Assembly: GCA_035468175.1 (NCBI GenBank)
Contig: DATITC010000045.1
Coordinates: forward strand, 1 to 52,312
Direction: 5' to 3'
DNA length: 52,312 bases
Source of the DNA: JAVEDQ01 sp035468175
GTDB lineage: Bacteria > Actinomycetota > Actinomycetes > Frankiales > Frankiaceae
The stretch's first letter is position 1. Each line of letters opens with the position of its first letter. Position numbers and translations under genes: made by a program. Below, in pieces: positions 32,482 to 40,686 of this stretch. The notes under the pieces are model-generated. The model was not told the DNA's origin and searched no databases. It saw only the letters and a program-made list of their open reading frames with translations.

Positions 32482-34353
32482 TCAGGCGGTTGACTCGCGC
32501 CGATGCGGTGCGCCGCTACGCCTCGTCACCTTCTGCTGGGCCGCCGGGGAACTCGCATTGTGCTGGAGGATGCCGTACTCGTGGACCTTCCGGTAGATCG
32601 TCGCCCGGGACATGCCGAGGGCGCGGGCCGCCTCAGCCTTGTTGTCGCGTGCGTCGAGCAGGCTCCGGACGATGGCGTCGCGCTCGATCGCCTCGATCGG
32701 GCTGAGCGTCCGACGGCTGACGGTGAGGATTTCCGGCGGCAGGTCGTCGACGCCGATGACGCCGCTGCGCCGCTGTTTCAGCACGGTCCGCAGCACCTGC
32801 AGCAGCTGTTCGGCGTTACCCGGCCAGGTGTTCCGGGCCAGCACCTGCTGCACCTCCAGCGAGCACGCGAGCCGGCCGCTGTAGCCGAGCCGGGCCAGGA
32901 AGAAATCGACCAGCCGGGGCACGTCCTCGGCGTGGTGCCGCAGTGGGGGCACCTGTACGGAGCGGGGGAACGTGTCCAGGAGTCGCAGCAGTTCCGGTGA
33001 CTTGGTCGTCGTGCCGACGGTGATCGCGACCCAGGCGGAGCGTGGCCGCTCCACGGCGCGGGTTCGCTGCAGGACGGCGGTGAGGGTCCGCAGACGCACG
33101 CCGTCCAATCGGTCAACGTGGCGGAGGAGCAGCGTGCCGTCGCCGTCGAGAGCTGAGGTGATGTCGTCCATCCAGTGCGGTCCGGACGCGACCGCGAGGT
33201 CCACGTCGACCAGCCGACGCGTCGCCCGCCGGCGATGGTGCACGGCCCGGAGCAGCGAGTGCTTCCCGACGCCCGGCTCGCCCTCCACGGCGAGCCACAC
33301 GTCGTCCGCGCAGACCACCTCGGACTCGTCGCACGCTCGCCGCCACGATGCGCCGGCGCCGATCAGCCCCGGCAGCAGCATGTGCGACGCCGATCCACCC
33401 CCCTCGTTGCCGAGGGCGCTGACGTCGACGAGCCGGACCTGCCCAAGCAACCCGACCACACCGTCACGACCGTTGACCGGCCGGGTCGACAGCCGGGCCC
33501 GCTGGCCGGACGGCAGGTCGACGAGCGACGTCCGGCGGGTGGCGAAGGAGCTGTCGGCCGCCTGCCGGAGCAGCACGTCCTGGTCGGCCGGGGCGAGCAC
33601 CGCGCGTGCGTAGTCATTGATCATCACGACATTGTTGTTGAGCGCGAAGACCGCGCCTGAGCTGCGGTGGCAGGTCCGGAGATACTCCTGCAGGAGTTCG
33701 ATCTCGCGCATGCTCGTGTCTGCAAGCAGCGCCTGGCGGATCTGCTCGGTGGTCGTCTTGGCGAGGGTCCCGAGCAGCGGGCCGGCGTCCTTGCGCCAGC
33801 ACGTCAGGTCGAGTGCTCCGACGGTGACGCCGGAGATCGGGTGGCAGATCGGGACGCCGGCGCAGGCGAGGTCCTCGAGCCGCTCGGCGTAGTGCTCGTG
33901 TCCGAACACGTGCATCGGCCGCCCGCCCTCCAGCGCGGTCCCGATGCCGTTGGTCCCGACGAATTCCTCGGCGTAGCTGAAGCCGGGAGCCAGACGGACC
34001 CGGTCGAGGTGCCGTTCGAGTTCGGCGTCGGCGGTCAGGCGGGAAAGCACCAGCCCGGACGCGTCGGTCAGCACGATGCTGATCGGCTGCCCGTCGAGTT
34101 GCTCGGCCAACGACCGCAGCACCGGCTCCGCGCTGCGGGCCAGCGGGATGTCGATGTCCGGGTCGCGAATGTAGGGCAGCTCGATCCGGTCCGCCGCTAC
34201 CTCGTAGCGGCGGGACCGTGACCAGGACGCGAGGATGGCGTCGCGCACCCCGCCCGGGTTCACCGGTTCGTCGGTGAGGAACCGCACGCGGTTCTCGGCG
34301 ACGCCGCCACCCCGCCGTGGGTCGGGACGCGTGCCGTAGCGGCCGAGCGGCAT
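32482..34353 (-). CDS. GAF-AAA-Fis transcriptional regulator (AcoR-like) of the monooxygenase locus
   Basis: Encodes 623 residues. A GAF domain (~75-215) has the AcoR-type pattern APGFSYAEEFVGTNGIGTAL and VGALDLTCW. The middle is an AAA-like domain with Walker A GEPGVGKHS (358-366), but the GAFTGA loop that contacts sigma-54 is absent and the Walker B region is DGDGTLLLRHVDRLDG. The C-terminus has a Fis-type HTH: NKAEAARALGMSRATIYRKVHEYG. It is divergent from the monooxygenase genes and probably senses substrate or product. ATG 34353 has GGAGG 5 nt upstream. Related regulators lie beside mim/prm clusters in other actinomycetes. Confidence 0.88.
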   Translation of the reverse strand: MPLGRYGTRPDPRRGGGVAENRVRFLTDEPVNPGGVRDAILASWSRSRRYEVAADRIELPYIRDPDIDIPLARSAEPVLRSLAEQLDGQPISIVLTDASGLVLSRLTADAELERHLDRVRLAPGFSYAEEFVGTNGIGTALEGGRPMHVFGHEHYAERLEDLACAGVPICHPISGVTVGALDLTCWRKDAGPLLGTLAKTTTEQIRQALLADTSMREIELLQEYLRTCHRSSGAVFALNNNVVMINDYARAVLAPADQDVLLRQAADSSFATRRTSLVDLPSGQRARLSTRPVNGRDGVVGLLGQVRLVDVSALGNEGGGSASHMLLPGLIGAGASWRRACDESEVVCADDVWLAVEGEPGVGKHSLLRAVHHRRRATRRLVDVDLAVASGPHWMDDITSALDGDGTLLLRHVDRLDGVRLRTLTAVLQRTRAVERPRSAWVAITVGTTTKSPELLRLLDTFPRSVQVPPLRHHAEDVPRLVDFFLARLGYSGRLACSLEVQQVLARNTWPGNAEQLLQVLRTVLKQRRSGVIGVDDLPPEILTVSRRTLSPIEAIERDAIVRSLLDARDNKAEAARALGMSRATIYRKVHEYGILQHNASSPAAQQKVTRRSGAPHRRESTA

Positions 34354-34389
34354 GGCGCCCTCCAATTCTCGAGGAGCGCCGGCGCGGGT

Positions 34390-34420
34390 TCGGACGCCTC
34401 GAGCGTCCGACTCTCGAGGC
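34390..34420. promoter_or_regulatory. Two overlapping inverted repeats upstream of the GAF regulator
   Basis: TCGGACGC/GCGTCCGA (34390-34397, 34403-34410) and GCCTCGAG/CTCGAGGC (34396-34403, 34413-34420) are both perfect 8-bp dyads and share bases, so only one could form or be bound at a time. They lie 37-67 bases upstream of the regulator ATG: candidate autoregulatory site. Confidence 0.45.
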
Positions 34421-34629
34421 TCGGCTCTCCCGAGGAGTCTGGCCCACGTGGACTACGAAGGCGGATCCGGGGTGAAGGGCGCAGACCGGTGGCCGCTGCG
34501 GCACGGACCGCCTGCGACCGCCACTTCCGGCTGCCCTTCCGGAATATTGACGGGACGAGCATCACCCGGCGGGCAGGCCGGACGCAAGAGGGACGGCAGC
34601 GGGCTGTCCAACCGCTTCGCGGGCCGGAG

Positions 34630-34654
34630 TTGTCGAACCCGAATTGTCGGACCC
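34630..34654 (+). promoter_or_regulatory. Direct repeats upstream of the 89-aa gene
   Basis: TTGTCGAACCC (34630-34640) and TTGTCGGACCC (34644-34654) repeat at a 14-bp period, about 40 bases before the ATG at 34696. The core TGTCGGAC recurs at about 35021-35028 before the monooxygenase gene. The rest of the 34354-34695 gap holds no gene that I can support. Confidence 0.35.
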
Positions 34655-34695
34655 CCGCACGCAGCGTTACGGTCGCCACCTCCCTGGAGGTGACC

Positions 34696-34965
34696 ATGAC
34701 GCATCCGAGCCGTTCGGACGACCCTGGCGATGCTGGCACTGCCGAGACGTTCAACCCGTGGAGCATTGTCCACCTGGTCTTCTCCCATCTCGCGGAGCAC
34801 GGGCTGCACCCCGTCCTCGGTGATGCGGGGGACCCCGGCGCGCCGGCCGCCGAGCTGCTGCGTGCGCTCGGGATCCTGCCGGCGGCCGAGGGCAACCGTC
34901 AGGTGATGCGGGACGTGCACGCGCACCTCGACGTCATTCGAACCGCCGTGCTCGGCGAGCCCTGA
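34696..34965 (+). CDS. Small unknown protein at the head of the monooxygenase locus (89 aa)
   Basis: Encodes 89 residues, soluble: a polar start, then FNPWSIVHLVFSHLAEHGLHPVLGDAGDPGAPAAELLRALGI and a C-terminal helix. The pattern is helical and shows no known domain. The ATG follows GGAGG at a 5-nt spacing, so translation is well supported. It lies between the divergent regulator and the hydroxylase gene (114 bases before it). It could be an accessory factor of the locus; this is inference from position only. Confidence 0.7.
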   Translation: MTHPSRSDDPGDAGTAETFNPWSIVHLVFSHLAEHGLHPVLGDAGDPGAPAAELLRALGILPAAEGNRQVMRDVHAHLDVIRTAVLGEP

Positions 34966-34996
34966 GCCTCCCGCTGGACCGGCAATTGTGACGGGC

Positions 34997-35011
34997 GTCT
35001 CAGACTGAGAC
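34997..35011. promoter_or_regulatory. 15-bp palindrome upstream of the hydroxylase gene
   Basis: GTCTCAG-A-CTGAGAC is a perfect 7-bp dyad with one central base, 68 bases before the ATG of the large-subunit gene. It is the clearest operator-like site in the locus and a candidate target of the GAF-AAA-Fis regulator. Confidence 0.5.
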
Positions 35012-35078
35012 CGAACACCTGTCGGACGGGGGGTTGTATCCGGCTCAAGCCGCCAGCACCCGAGGACAGGAGTGGCAG

Positions 35079-36731
35079 ATGAGTCGTCAGAGTGTGGCGA
35101 AGGCACACGAGAAGATCCAGGAGCTTGCCTGGGAGCCGCTGTACCACGAGCCGGTCTCCCAGTACGGCACCGACTACACGTTCGCGAAGGCGCAGAAGAA
35201 GGACCCGCTGAAGCAGGTCCTCCGGTCCTACTTCCCGATGCAGGAGGAGAAGGACCACCGCGTCTACGGCGCCCAGGACGGGGCGATCCGCGGGAACATG
35301 TTCCGCCAGGTCCAGGAGCGCTGGCTGGAGTGGCAGAAGCTGTTCCTGTCGATCATCCCGTTGCCGGAGATCTCCGCCGCCCGCGCGATGCCTTTGCTGT
35401 TCCGCAACGTGCCGAACCCGCAGCTGCACAACGGTCAGGCCATTCAGATGATCGACGAGGTACGGCACTCGACGATCCAGCAAAACCTGAAGCGCCTGTA
35501 CATGAACAACTACATCGACCCGGCCGGCTTCAACAGCTCGCTCCGGAACTTCCAGAACGACTACTGCGGCACCATCGGCCGGCAGTTCGCCGAGGGGTTC
35601 ATCACCGGCGATGCCATCACGGCGGCCAGCATCTACCTGACGATCGTCGCCGAGACGGCCTTCACGAACACGCTGTTCGTGGCCATGCCGGCCGAGGCAG
35701 CCGCCAACGGCGACTACCTGCTGCCGACGGTCTTCCACTCGGTGCAGTCCGACGAGTCGCGGCACATCAGCAACGGCTACGCCACCCTGCTGATGGCACT
35801 CGCCGACGAGGGCAACCACCAGCTGCTTGCCCGCGACCTGCGCTACGCCTGGTGGAACAACCACCGGGTCGTGGACGCCGCGATCGGCACCTTCATCGAG
35901 TACGGCACGAAGGACCGTCGGAAGGATCGCGAGAGCTACGCGGAGATGTGGCGTCGGTGGATCTACGACGACTACTACCGCAGCTACCTCGTCCCGCTCG
36001 AGAAGTACGGGCTCGAGATCCCGCACGACCTCATCGAGGAGTCCTGGAACCAGATCTGGAACAAGGGCTACGTGCACGAGGTCGCGCAGTTCTTCTGTAC
36101 CGGGTGGCTGGCCAACTACTGGCGGATGGACCCGATGACGGACAAGGACTTCGAGTGGTTCGAGTACAAGTACCCGGGCTGGTACGACAAGTACGGCGCG
36201 TGGTGGGAGAACTACAACCGCCTGTCGACCCCGAACGGCCACCACCCGATCGTGGCCGAGGACGTCGAGTACCAGTACCCGCAGCGGTGCTGGACGTGCA
36301 TGGTGCCCTGCCTGGTCCGTGAGGACATGGTCATGGCGGACATCGACGGGGTCACCCGGACGTACTGCCACGAGGTCTGCCGGTGGACCGACGTCGAGGC
36401 GTTCCGACCGACCTACCAGGGCCGGGACACCCCGAACATGGGTCAGCTCACCGGTCACCGCGAGTGGGAGACGCTCTACCACGGCTGGAACTGGGCCGAC
36501 GTCGTGTCCGACATGGGCTACGTGCGCGACGACGGCCACACGCTGGTCGCCCAGCCGCACCTCAACCTGGACCCGAAGAAGATGTGGAACCTCGACCACC
36601 TTCGCCGGATGCCGCCGCTCCAGAGCCCGAACGTGCTGCTCAACGAGATGTCCAAGGACGAGCAGCAGGCCTTCCACGCCAACTATGTGAAGGGGGGCCC
36701 AGCCGGCCGACCGGCCCCGGCGAGCGCCTGA
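35079..36731 (+). CDS. mimA: Soluble diiron monooxygenase hydroxylase, large subunit (propane/phenol/acetone type)
   Basis: Encodes 550 residues. All six diiron ligands are present: Glu97, Glu127 and His130 (DEVRH), Glu192, Glu226 and His229 (DESRH). Their spacing (30, 3, 65, 34, 3) equals that of methane monooxygenase alpha subunit ligands Glu114 to His246. The enzyme inserts one oxygen atom of O2 into its substrate. Sequence and gene order (large subunit, reductase, small subunit, coupling protein, amidohydrolase, chaperonin) fit the mim/prm group, for which propane, acetone/methyl ethyl ketone and phenol are known substrates; the actual substrate is not readable. AGGAG lies 6 nt before the ATG. 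The name prmA would be equally valid. Confidence 0.92.
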   Translation: MSRQSVAKAHEKIQELAWEPLYHEPVSQYGTDYTFAKAQKKDPLKQVLRSYFPMQEEKDHRVYGAQDGAIRGNMFRQVQERWLEWQKLFLSIIPLPEISAARAMPLLFRNVPNPQLHNGQAIQMIDEVRHSTIQQNLKRLYMNNYIDPAGFNSSLRNFQNDYCGTIGRQFAEGFITGDAITAASIYLTIVAETAFTNTLFVAMPAEAAANGDYLLPTVFHSVQSDESRHISNGYATLLMALADEGNHQLLARDLRYAWWNNHRVVDAAIGTFIEYGTKDRRKDRESYAEMWRRWIYDDYYRSYLVPLEKYGLEIPHDLIEESWNQIWNKGYVHEVAQFFCTGWLANYWRMDPMTDKDFEWFEYKYPGWYDKYGAWWENYNRLSTPNGHHPIVAEDVEYQYPQRCWTCMVPCLVREDMVMADIDGVTRTYCHEVCRWTDVEAFRPTYQGRDTPNMGQLTGHREWETLYHGWNWADVVSDMGYVRDDGHTLVAQPHLNLDPKKMWNLDHLRRMPPLQSPNVLLNEMSKDEQQAFHANYVKGGPAGRPAPASA

Positions 36732-36735
36732 CTCC

Positions 36736-36790
36736 CTCGGGCGCGCGGGGGCCCGAGCAGGAGGAGGGTCGGAAACGGCCCTCCTCCTGC
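36736..36790 (+). terminator. Two consecutive hairpins between large-subunit and reductase genes
   Basis: Hairpin 1: CTCGGGC (36736-36742) with GCCCGAG (36751-36757). Hairpin 2: GCAGGAGGAGGG (36757-36768) with CCCTCCTCCTGC (36779-36790), a perfect 12-bp stem and 10-nt loop. They begin 5 bases after the stop codon, with no U-tract. They may attenuate transcription into the reductase gene or protect the upstream mRNA from 3' decay, so that more hydroxylase is made than reductase. Confidence 0.6.
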
Positions 36791-36873
36791 CCGTCGGTCC
36801 CTGGCACGACAGCCGTGGGCATTCCGCTCCACCGGCATCAGAGTTCGACATATGGATCAGAACGGGGTGGCGG

Positions 36874-37920
36874 ATGGCGGAGAAGCACGTCGTGCGCTTC
36901 GAGCCCGTCGGCATCGACATCGAGGTCGGCGAGGACCAGACCATCCTGCGGGCCGCCGGGGAGCAGGGCATCCTGCTGCCGCACGGTTGCAAGGAGGGGC
37001 AGTGCGCCTCCTGCAAGTCGTTCGTCCTCGACGGCGAGGACATCGAGCTGGAGAAGTATTCGACCTTCGCCCTGCCCGATTTCGAGCTGGAGGAGGGCTA
37101 CACCCTGCTCTGCCGGGCGCACCCGTACGAGGACCTGACCGTCGAGCTCCTCAACTACGACGAGGACATGATCCGCTCGGGCCTGCCGATCGAGACCAGG
37201 CAGGCCGAGGTGGTCTCGAACGACCCGGTCACGCACGACATGCGCCATCTCGTCCTGCGACTCGTGGAGCCGACCGAGCTGCGGTTCTTCCCCGGGCAGT
37301 ACGTCGACATCGCGGTGCCGGACACCGAGGAGACCCGGTCGTTCTCGATGGCGAACACCACGTGCAAGGACGGCGGGCAGATCGAGTTCGTCATCCGGGT
37401 CTACCCGGGCGGCCTGTTCTCCGAGTTCCTCGCGAACAAGCTCGCCATCGGCGACCACCTCGAGATCACCGGGCCGTTCGGGGCCTTCATGCTCCGGGAA
37501 GCCGAATCGGAGCTGATCTTCCTCGGCGGCGGCGCGGGTATGGCGCCGATTCTGTCGCTGCTGCGCTCGATGTCCGAGCGCGAGCTGCCGCGCAAGGCGA
37601 CGTTCTACTACGGCGCGCGCACCCGGCACGACCTCTGCTTCGACAAGGAACTCCGCGCGCTCGAGGAGTCGCTGCCGGGCTTCCGTTACATCCCCGCGTT
37701 GTCCGAGGCCGACCCGGCGGACGACGAGTGGGACGGCGAGGTCGGGATGATCACCGACGTCGTCAAGCGGCTCGAAGGCGACCTCGCCGGCCGGCACGCC
37801 TACGTCTGTGGGCCGCCTCCGATGGTCGAGGCCGCGGTGGCCGTTCTGTCCCAGTTGGGCGTCGAGGACAAGCGCATCTACTTCGACAAGTTCACGACCA
37901 CCGGCGCTCCCGGGCCCTGA
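36874..37920 (+). CDS. mimB: Monooxygenase NADH reductase component
   Basis: Encodes 348 residues. An N-terminal plant-type [2Fe-2S] ferredoxin domain has Cys39, Cys44, Cys47 and Cys80. The FAD domain has RSFSMAN (155-161), and the NAD domain has GGGAGMAP (218-225) and CGPPPM. It passes electrons from NADH through FAD and the cluster to the hydroxylase. The ATG at 36874 follows GGGGTGG. It lies 142 bases after the large-subunit gene, behind the double hairpin. Confidence 0.93.
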   Translation: MAEKHVVRFEPVGIDIEVGEDQTILRAAGEQGILLPHGCKEGQCASCKSFVLDGEDIELEKYSTFALPDFELEEGYTLLCRAHPYEDLTVELLNYDEDMIRSGLPIETRQAEVVSNDPVTHDMRHLVLRLVEPTELRFFPGQYVDIAVPDTEETRSFSMANTTCKDGGQIEFVIRVYPGGLFSEFLANKLAIGDHLEITGPFGAFMLREAESELIFLGGGAGMAPILSLLRSMSERELPRKATFYYGARTRHDLCFDKELRALEESLPGFRYIPALSEADPADDEWDGEVGMITDVVKRLEGDLAGRHAYVCGPPPMVEAAVAVLSQLGVEDKRIYFDKFTTTGAPGP

Positions 37921-37994
37921 GCCTCCCGGTCCGCACCAGCACGTCCAGCACCTCCGGTACTGCACTTGAGCCACGACGAAAGGGAAGGCGTCCC

Positions 37995-39185
37995 ATGACG
38001 ACGACATCGGAGCGGAGCTCGGAAGCCCCGGAGCGGAGCTCCCCACGCCCAGAGTTCACGGACGCCGAAGCCGGGGCCAAGGTGTTCCCGGACTCGACGG
38101 CGCGCAACTACAACTACTTCATCCCGGCGAAGCGCAAGCAGTCGCACTACGAGGACGTGACGGTCGAGGTCCAGCCGGACCCGCGGCACTACCTGAGCCA
38201 AGGCTGGCTCTACAGCTTCTCGGACGGCCGGGGTGGCTATCCGTTGGAGTGGACCGCGCTCAAGGCGTGGGGCAGCGACCGACCGGTACCCGAGCGGTTC
38301 CCCGGCTCCGGCGGCAAGGGCTACGACTGGCCGGCACACGGCTGGCACGAGTTCCGCGACCCGAACGAAGAGTGGGAACTCACGATGTTCCGCTACAACG
38401 CCAACGTGGTGCGGCAGATCACCGCCAACGTTGACGCGGCGCGGGAGACCAAGGCGTTCGAGCAGTGGAACCCGAACTGGGTCCGGTTCGTGGAGAACCA
38501 CATCGGCGCGTGGATGCACGTCGAGCACGGGCTGGGGCTGTATCTGTTCGCCAACGCCCAGCGGCGCGCACCCACCAACATGCACAACAACGCGATCGCG
38601 GTGAACTCGATGCACCGGATCCGCTTCGCGCAGGACCTCGCGCTGTACAACCTCACCCTCACCGAAGAGGTGCCGGATTTCGACGGGGCCGCCCACGTCG
38701 AGGCCTGGAACTCCGACCCGGCGTGGCAGGGCGTCCGTGAAGTTGTCGAGCAGTTGACGGCGATCGACGACTGGTGCGAGGCGATCTTCGCCGCCAACAT
38801 CGTCTTCGAACCGCTGGTCGGCGAGCTGTTCCGCAGCCAGCTGGTGCAGCAGGCCGCACCGACGAACGGCGACTTCGTGACCCCGAGCGTCGTCGGGGCG
38901 GGGGAGCACGACTACGCGATGCGCGACCTGCGCTACACGAAGGCGATGTTCTCGCTGCTGACGGAGGACCGGGAGTTCGCCGACCACAACAAGGCGATCA
39001 TCAATTCGTGGCTCACGACCTGGGTGCCGCGCTGTATCGCGGCGGCCCGCAAGCTGCAGCCGCTCTGGTCGCAGCCGGATGCGAAACCGCCGCGGTTCGA
39101 GGACTGCATGGACCGCGTCAAGAACCGCTTCACCGGGATCCTCGCCGATCTCGATCTGCCGACCCCGAAGGAGATTGCGCAGTGA
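37995..39185 (+). CDS. mimC: Monooxygenase hydroxylase, small (beta) subunit
   Basis: Encodes 396 residues of the beta-type subunit of soluble diiron monooxygenases. It has the ferritin-like fold without diiron ligands. Recognisable patterns: ARNYNYFIPAKRKQSHYEDVTVEVQPDP (start of the conserved part), GWHEFRDPNEEWELTMFRYN, and MHRIRFAQDLALYNL. It pairs with the large subunit to form the (alpha-beta)2 core. AAGG precedes the ATG by 7 nt. The N-terminal ~20 residues are low-complexity and include a repeated GGAGCGGAGCTC in the DNA. Confidence 0.9.
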   Translation: MTTTSERSSEAPERSSPRPEFTDAEAGAKVFPDSTARNYNYFIPAKRKQSHYEDVTVEVQPDPRHYLSQGWLYSFSDGRGGYPLEWTALKAWGSDRPVPERFPGSGGKGYDWPAHGWHEFRDPNEEWELTMFRYNANVVRQITANVDAARETKAFEQWNPNWVRFVENHIGAWMHVEHGLGLYLFANAQRRAPTNMHNNAIAVNSMHRIRFAQDLALYNLTLTEEVPDFDGAAHVEAWNSDPAWQGVREVVEQLTAIDDWCEAIFAANIVFEPLVGELFRSQLVQQAAPTNGDFVTPSVVGAGEHDYAMRDLRYTKAMFSLLTEDREFADHNKAIINSWLTTWVPRCIAAARKLQPLWSQPDAKPPRFEDCMDRVKNRFTGILADLDLPTPKEIAQ

Positions 39186-39583
39186 CCACCACCCAGCGGA
39201 CCGGGGCCGACCTCAAGGCGAAGCTCAACGACAGCCCCTTCAAGTCCGACAACACCGCCTCGAACAAGTGCGGCGTGACCTTGATGAACAACCAGGTCGG
39301 TCGGGTCGTGGCTGAGGTGATGAGCAAGCAACCGGGCGTCGTCGTCACGGAGCTTCCGTCCATGATCCGCGTCGATGCGAGCGACCGGATGGACTTCGTC
39401 TACGACGAGATCTCCGAGGCACTCGGCGAGGAGGAGGGCTACTTCGACAACGCCGAGTTCGAGGAGAACATGTCGACCCACTACGGCCGGATGATCCACG
39501 AGGACGACCGGACGATCATGTTCGCCAATCCGGAAGAGGCGGCCGAATACCTCGGTTTCGACCTTGTCGCCAGCACCAAGTAA
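39182..39583 (+). CDS. mimD: Monooxygenase coupling (effector) protein
   Basis: Encodes 133 residues of the MmoB/DmpM family. It has no cofactor; it binds the hydroxylase and tunes its reactivity. Family patterns include SNKCGVTLMNNQVGRVVAEVM, DRMDFVYDEISEALGEE and YGRMIHEDDRTIMFANPEEAAEYLGF. GTG 39182 overlaps the small-subunit stop by 4 bases, so the two are translationally coupled. Confidence 0.9.
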   Translation: MTTTQRTGADLKAKLNDSPFKSDNTASNKCGVTLMNNQVGRVVAEVMSKQPGVVVTELPSMIRVDASDRMDFVYDEISEALGEEEGYFDNAEFEENMSTHYGRMIHEDDRTIMFANPEEAAEYLGFDLVASTK

Positions 39584-39615
39584 CGCCCTACCCCACGACT
39601 TTCCAGGAGGAATAC

Positions 39616-40686
39616 GTGTACGAAAAGGACGGCGAAAAGTACTTCATCGTTGACAGCCACATGCACTACTGGGACGCCAGCCCGCAGAACTGGGTGGCCG
39701 GCCAGGAGAACTTCGCCAAGGGCTGGATCGAGTGTTTCCACGCATATCAGTCCCTCGGCCCGCCGGAGACCCACTGGTCGATCGAGCACTTCCAGAAGTA
39801 CTCGGAAGACGACCTGATGAGCGACGTCTTCGACAAGGGTCACGTCGACAAGGCGATCTTCCAGCCGACCTACCTGAACTCGTGGTACTCGGAAGGCTTC
39901 AACACCACCGAGAAGAACGGTGCGCTGGCCGAGAAGCATCCGGATAAGTTCATCGTCAACACCCGCTTCGACCCGCGGGACGGGGACGCCGGCTTCAAGA
40001 AGCTCAAGGAGAACATCGCTCGGTGGGGCTCCAAGGGGGTCAAGCTCTACACCGCCGAGTGGTACGGCGACTCCCGTGGCTGGACGTTGAAGGACCCCGA
40101 GGCGTACCGGTACCTCGAGAAGGCCCAATCGCTCGGGATCAAGAACGTCCACGTCCACAAGGGGCCGACGATCTGGCCGTTGGACAAGGATGCGTTCGAC
40201 GTCTCTGACGTGGACCACGCGGCCACCGATTTCCCGGAGCTCAACTTCATCGTCGAGCACGTCGGGCTGCCTCGCATCGAGGACTTCTGCTTCATGGCGA
40301 CGCAGGAGCCCAACGTGTACGCGGGGCTATCGGTGGTCATCGGCGCCCTGATGTACGCCCGCCCGAAGTTCTTCGCCAAGGTGATGGGTGAGCTGCTGTT
40401 CTGGGTCGGCGAGGACAAGATGACGTTCGGCAGCGACTACGGGATCTGGGAGCCGAAGTGGCAGGTCGAGGGCTTCGTCGACTGGGATTACCCGAGTGAC
40501 GAGTTCTCCGACTACCCGCGGGTGAACACCGACACGAAGAAGAAGATCCTCGGCCTGAACGCGGCGAGGCTCTACGACATCGAGGTGCCGGCCGAGTGCC
40601 GGCTCTCCTCCGATGCCGGCGTGCCGGCGGCTCGGGACGACGCCGCCCTGGTGTCCGAAGGGTCTCCCGCCAAGGCGGCCGTGTGA
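39616..40686 (+). CDS. Amidohydrolase family (amidohydrolase_2) protein of the monooxygenase locus
   Basis: Encodes 356 residues of the TIM-barrel amidohydrolase-related family. His15 and His17 in DSHMHYWD form the HxH metal motif; HVHKG, VEHVGLPR and FGSDYG carry the later His and Asp ligands. Family members hydrolyse or decarboxylate small carboxylic or cyclic substrates with a metal ion. Genes of this type follow mimABCD/prmABCD clusters elsewhere; the exact reaction there is not settled to my knowledge. GTG 39616 has AGGAGG at 5 nt. The last ~35 residues are a low-complexity tail. Confidence 0.85.
   Translation: MYEKDGEKYFIVDSHMHYWDASPQNWVAGQENFAKGWIECFHAYQSLGPPETHWSIEHFQKYSEDDLMSDVFDKGHVDKAIFQPTYLNSWYSEGFNTTEKNGALAEKHPDKFIVNTRFDPRDGDAGFKKLKENIARWGSKGVKLYTAEWYGDSRGWTLKDPEAYRYLEKAQSLGIKNVHVHKGPTIWPLDKDAFDVSDVDHAATDFPELNFIVEHVGLPRIEDFCFMATQEPNVYAGLSVVIGALMYARPKFFAKVMGELLFWVGEDKMTFGSDYGIWEPKWQVEGFVDWDYPSDEFSDYPRVNTDTKKKILGLNAARLYDIEVPAECRLSSDAGVPAARDDAALVSEGSPAKAAV

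Noticed and set aside
34966..35078. Sigma-54 (-24/-12) promoter for the hydroxylase gene
   Set aside because: No TGGCAC-N5-TTGC-like pair was found, and the cognate regulator lacks the GAFTGA loop.
34899..37043. A 714-codon open frame on the minus strand
   Set aside because: It is the antisense of the diiron monooxygenase large subunit, whose six metal ligands prove the plus-strand reading.
36852..37994. N-terminal extension of the small-subunit frame across the reductase gene
   Set aside because: The extension is a +1-frame shadow of the reductase; ATG 37995 with AAGG upstream starts the true small subunit.
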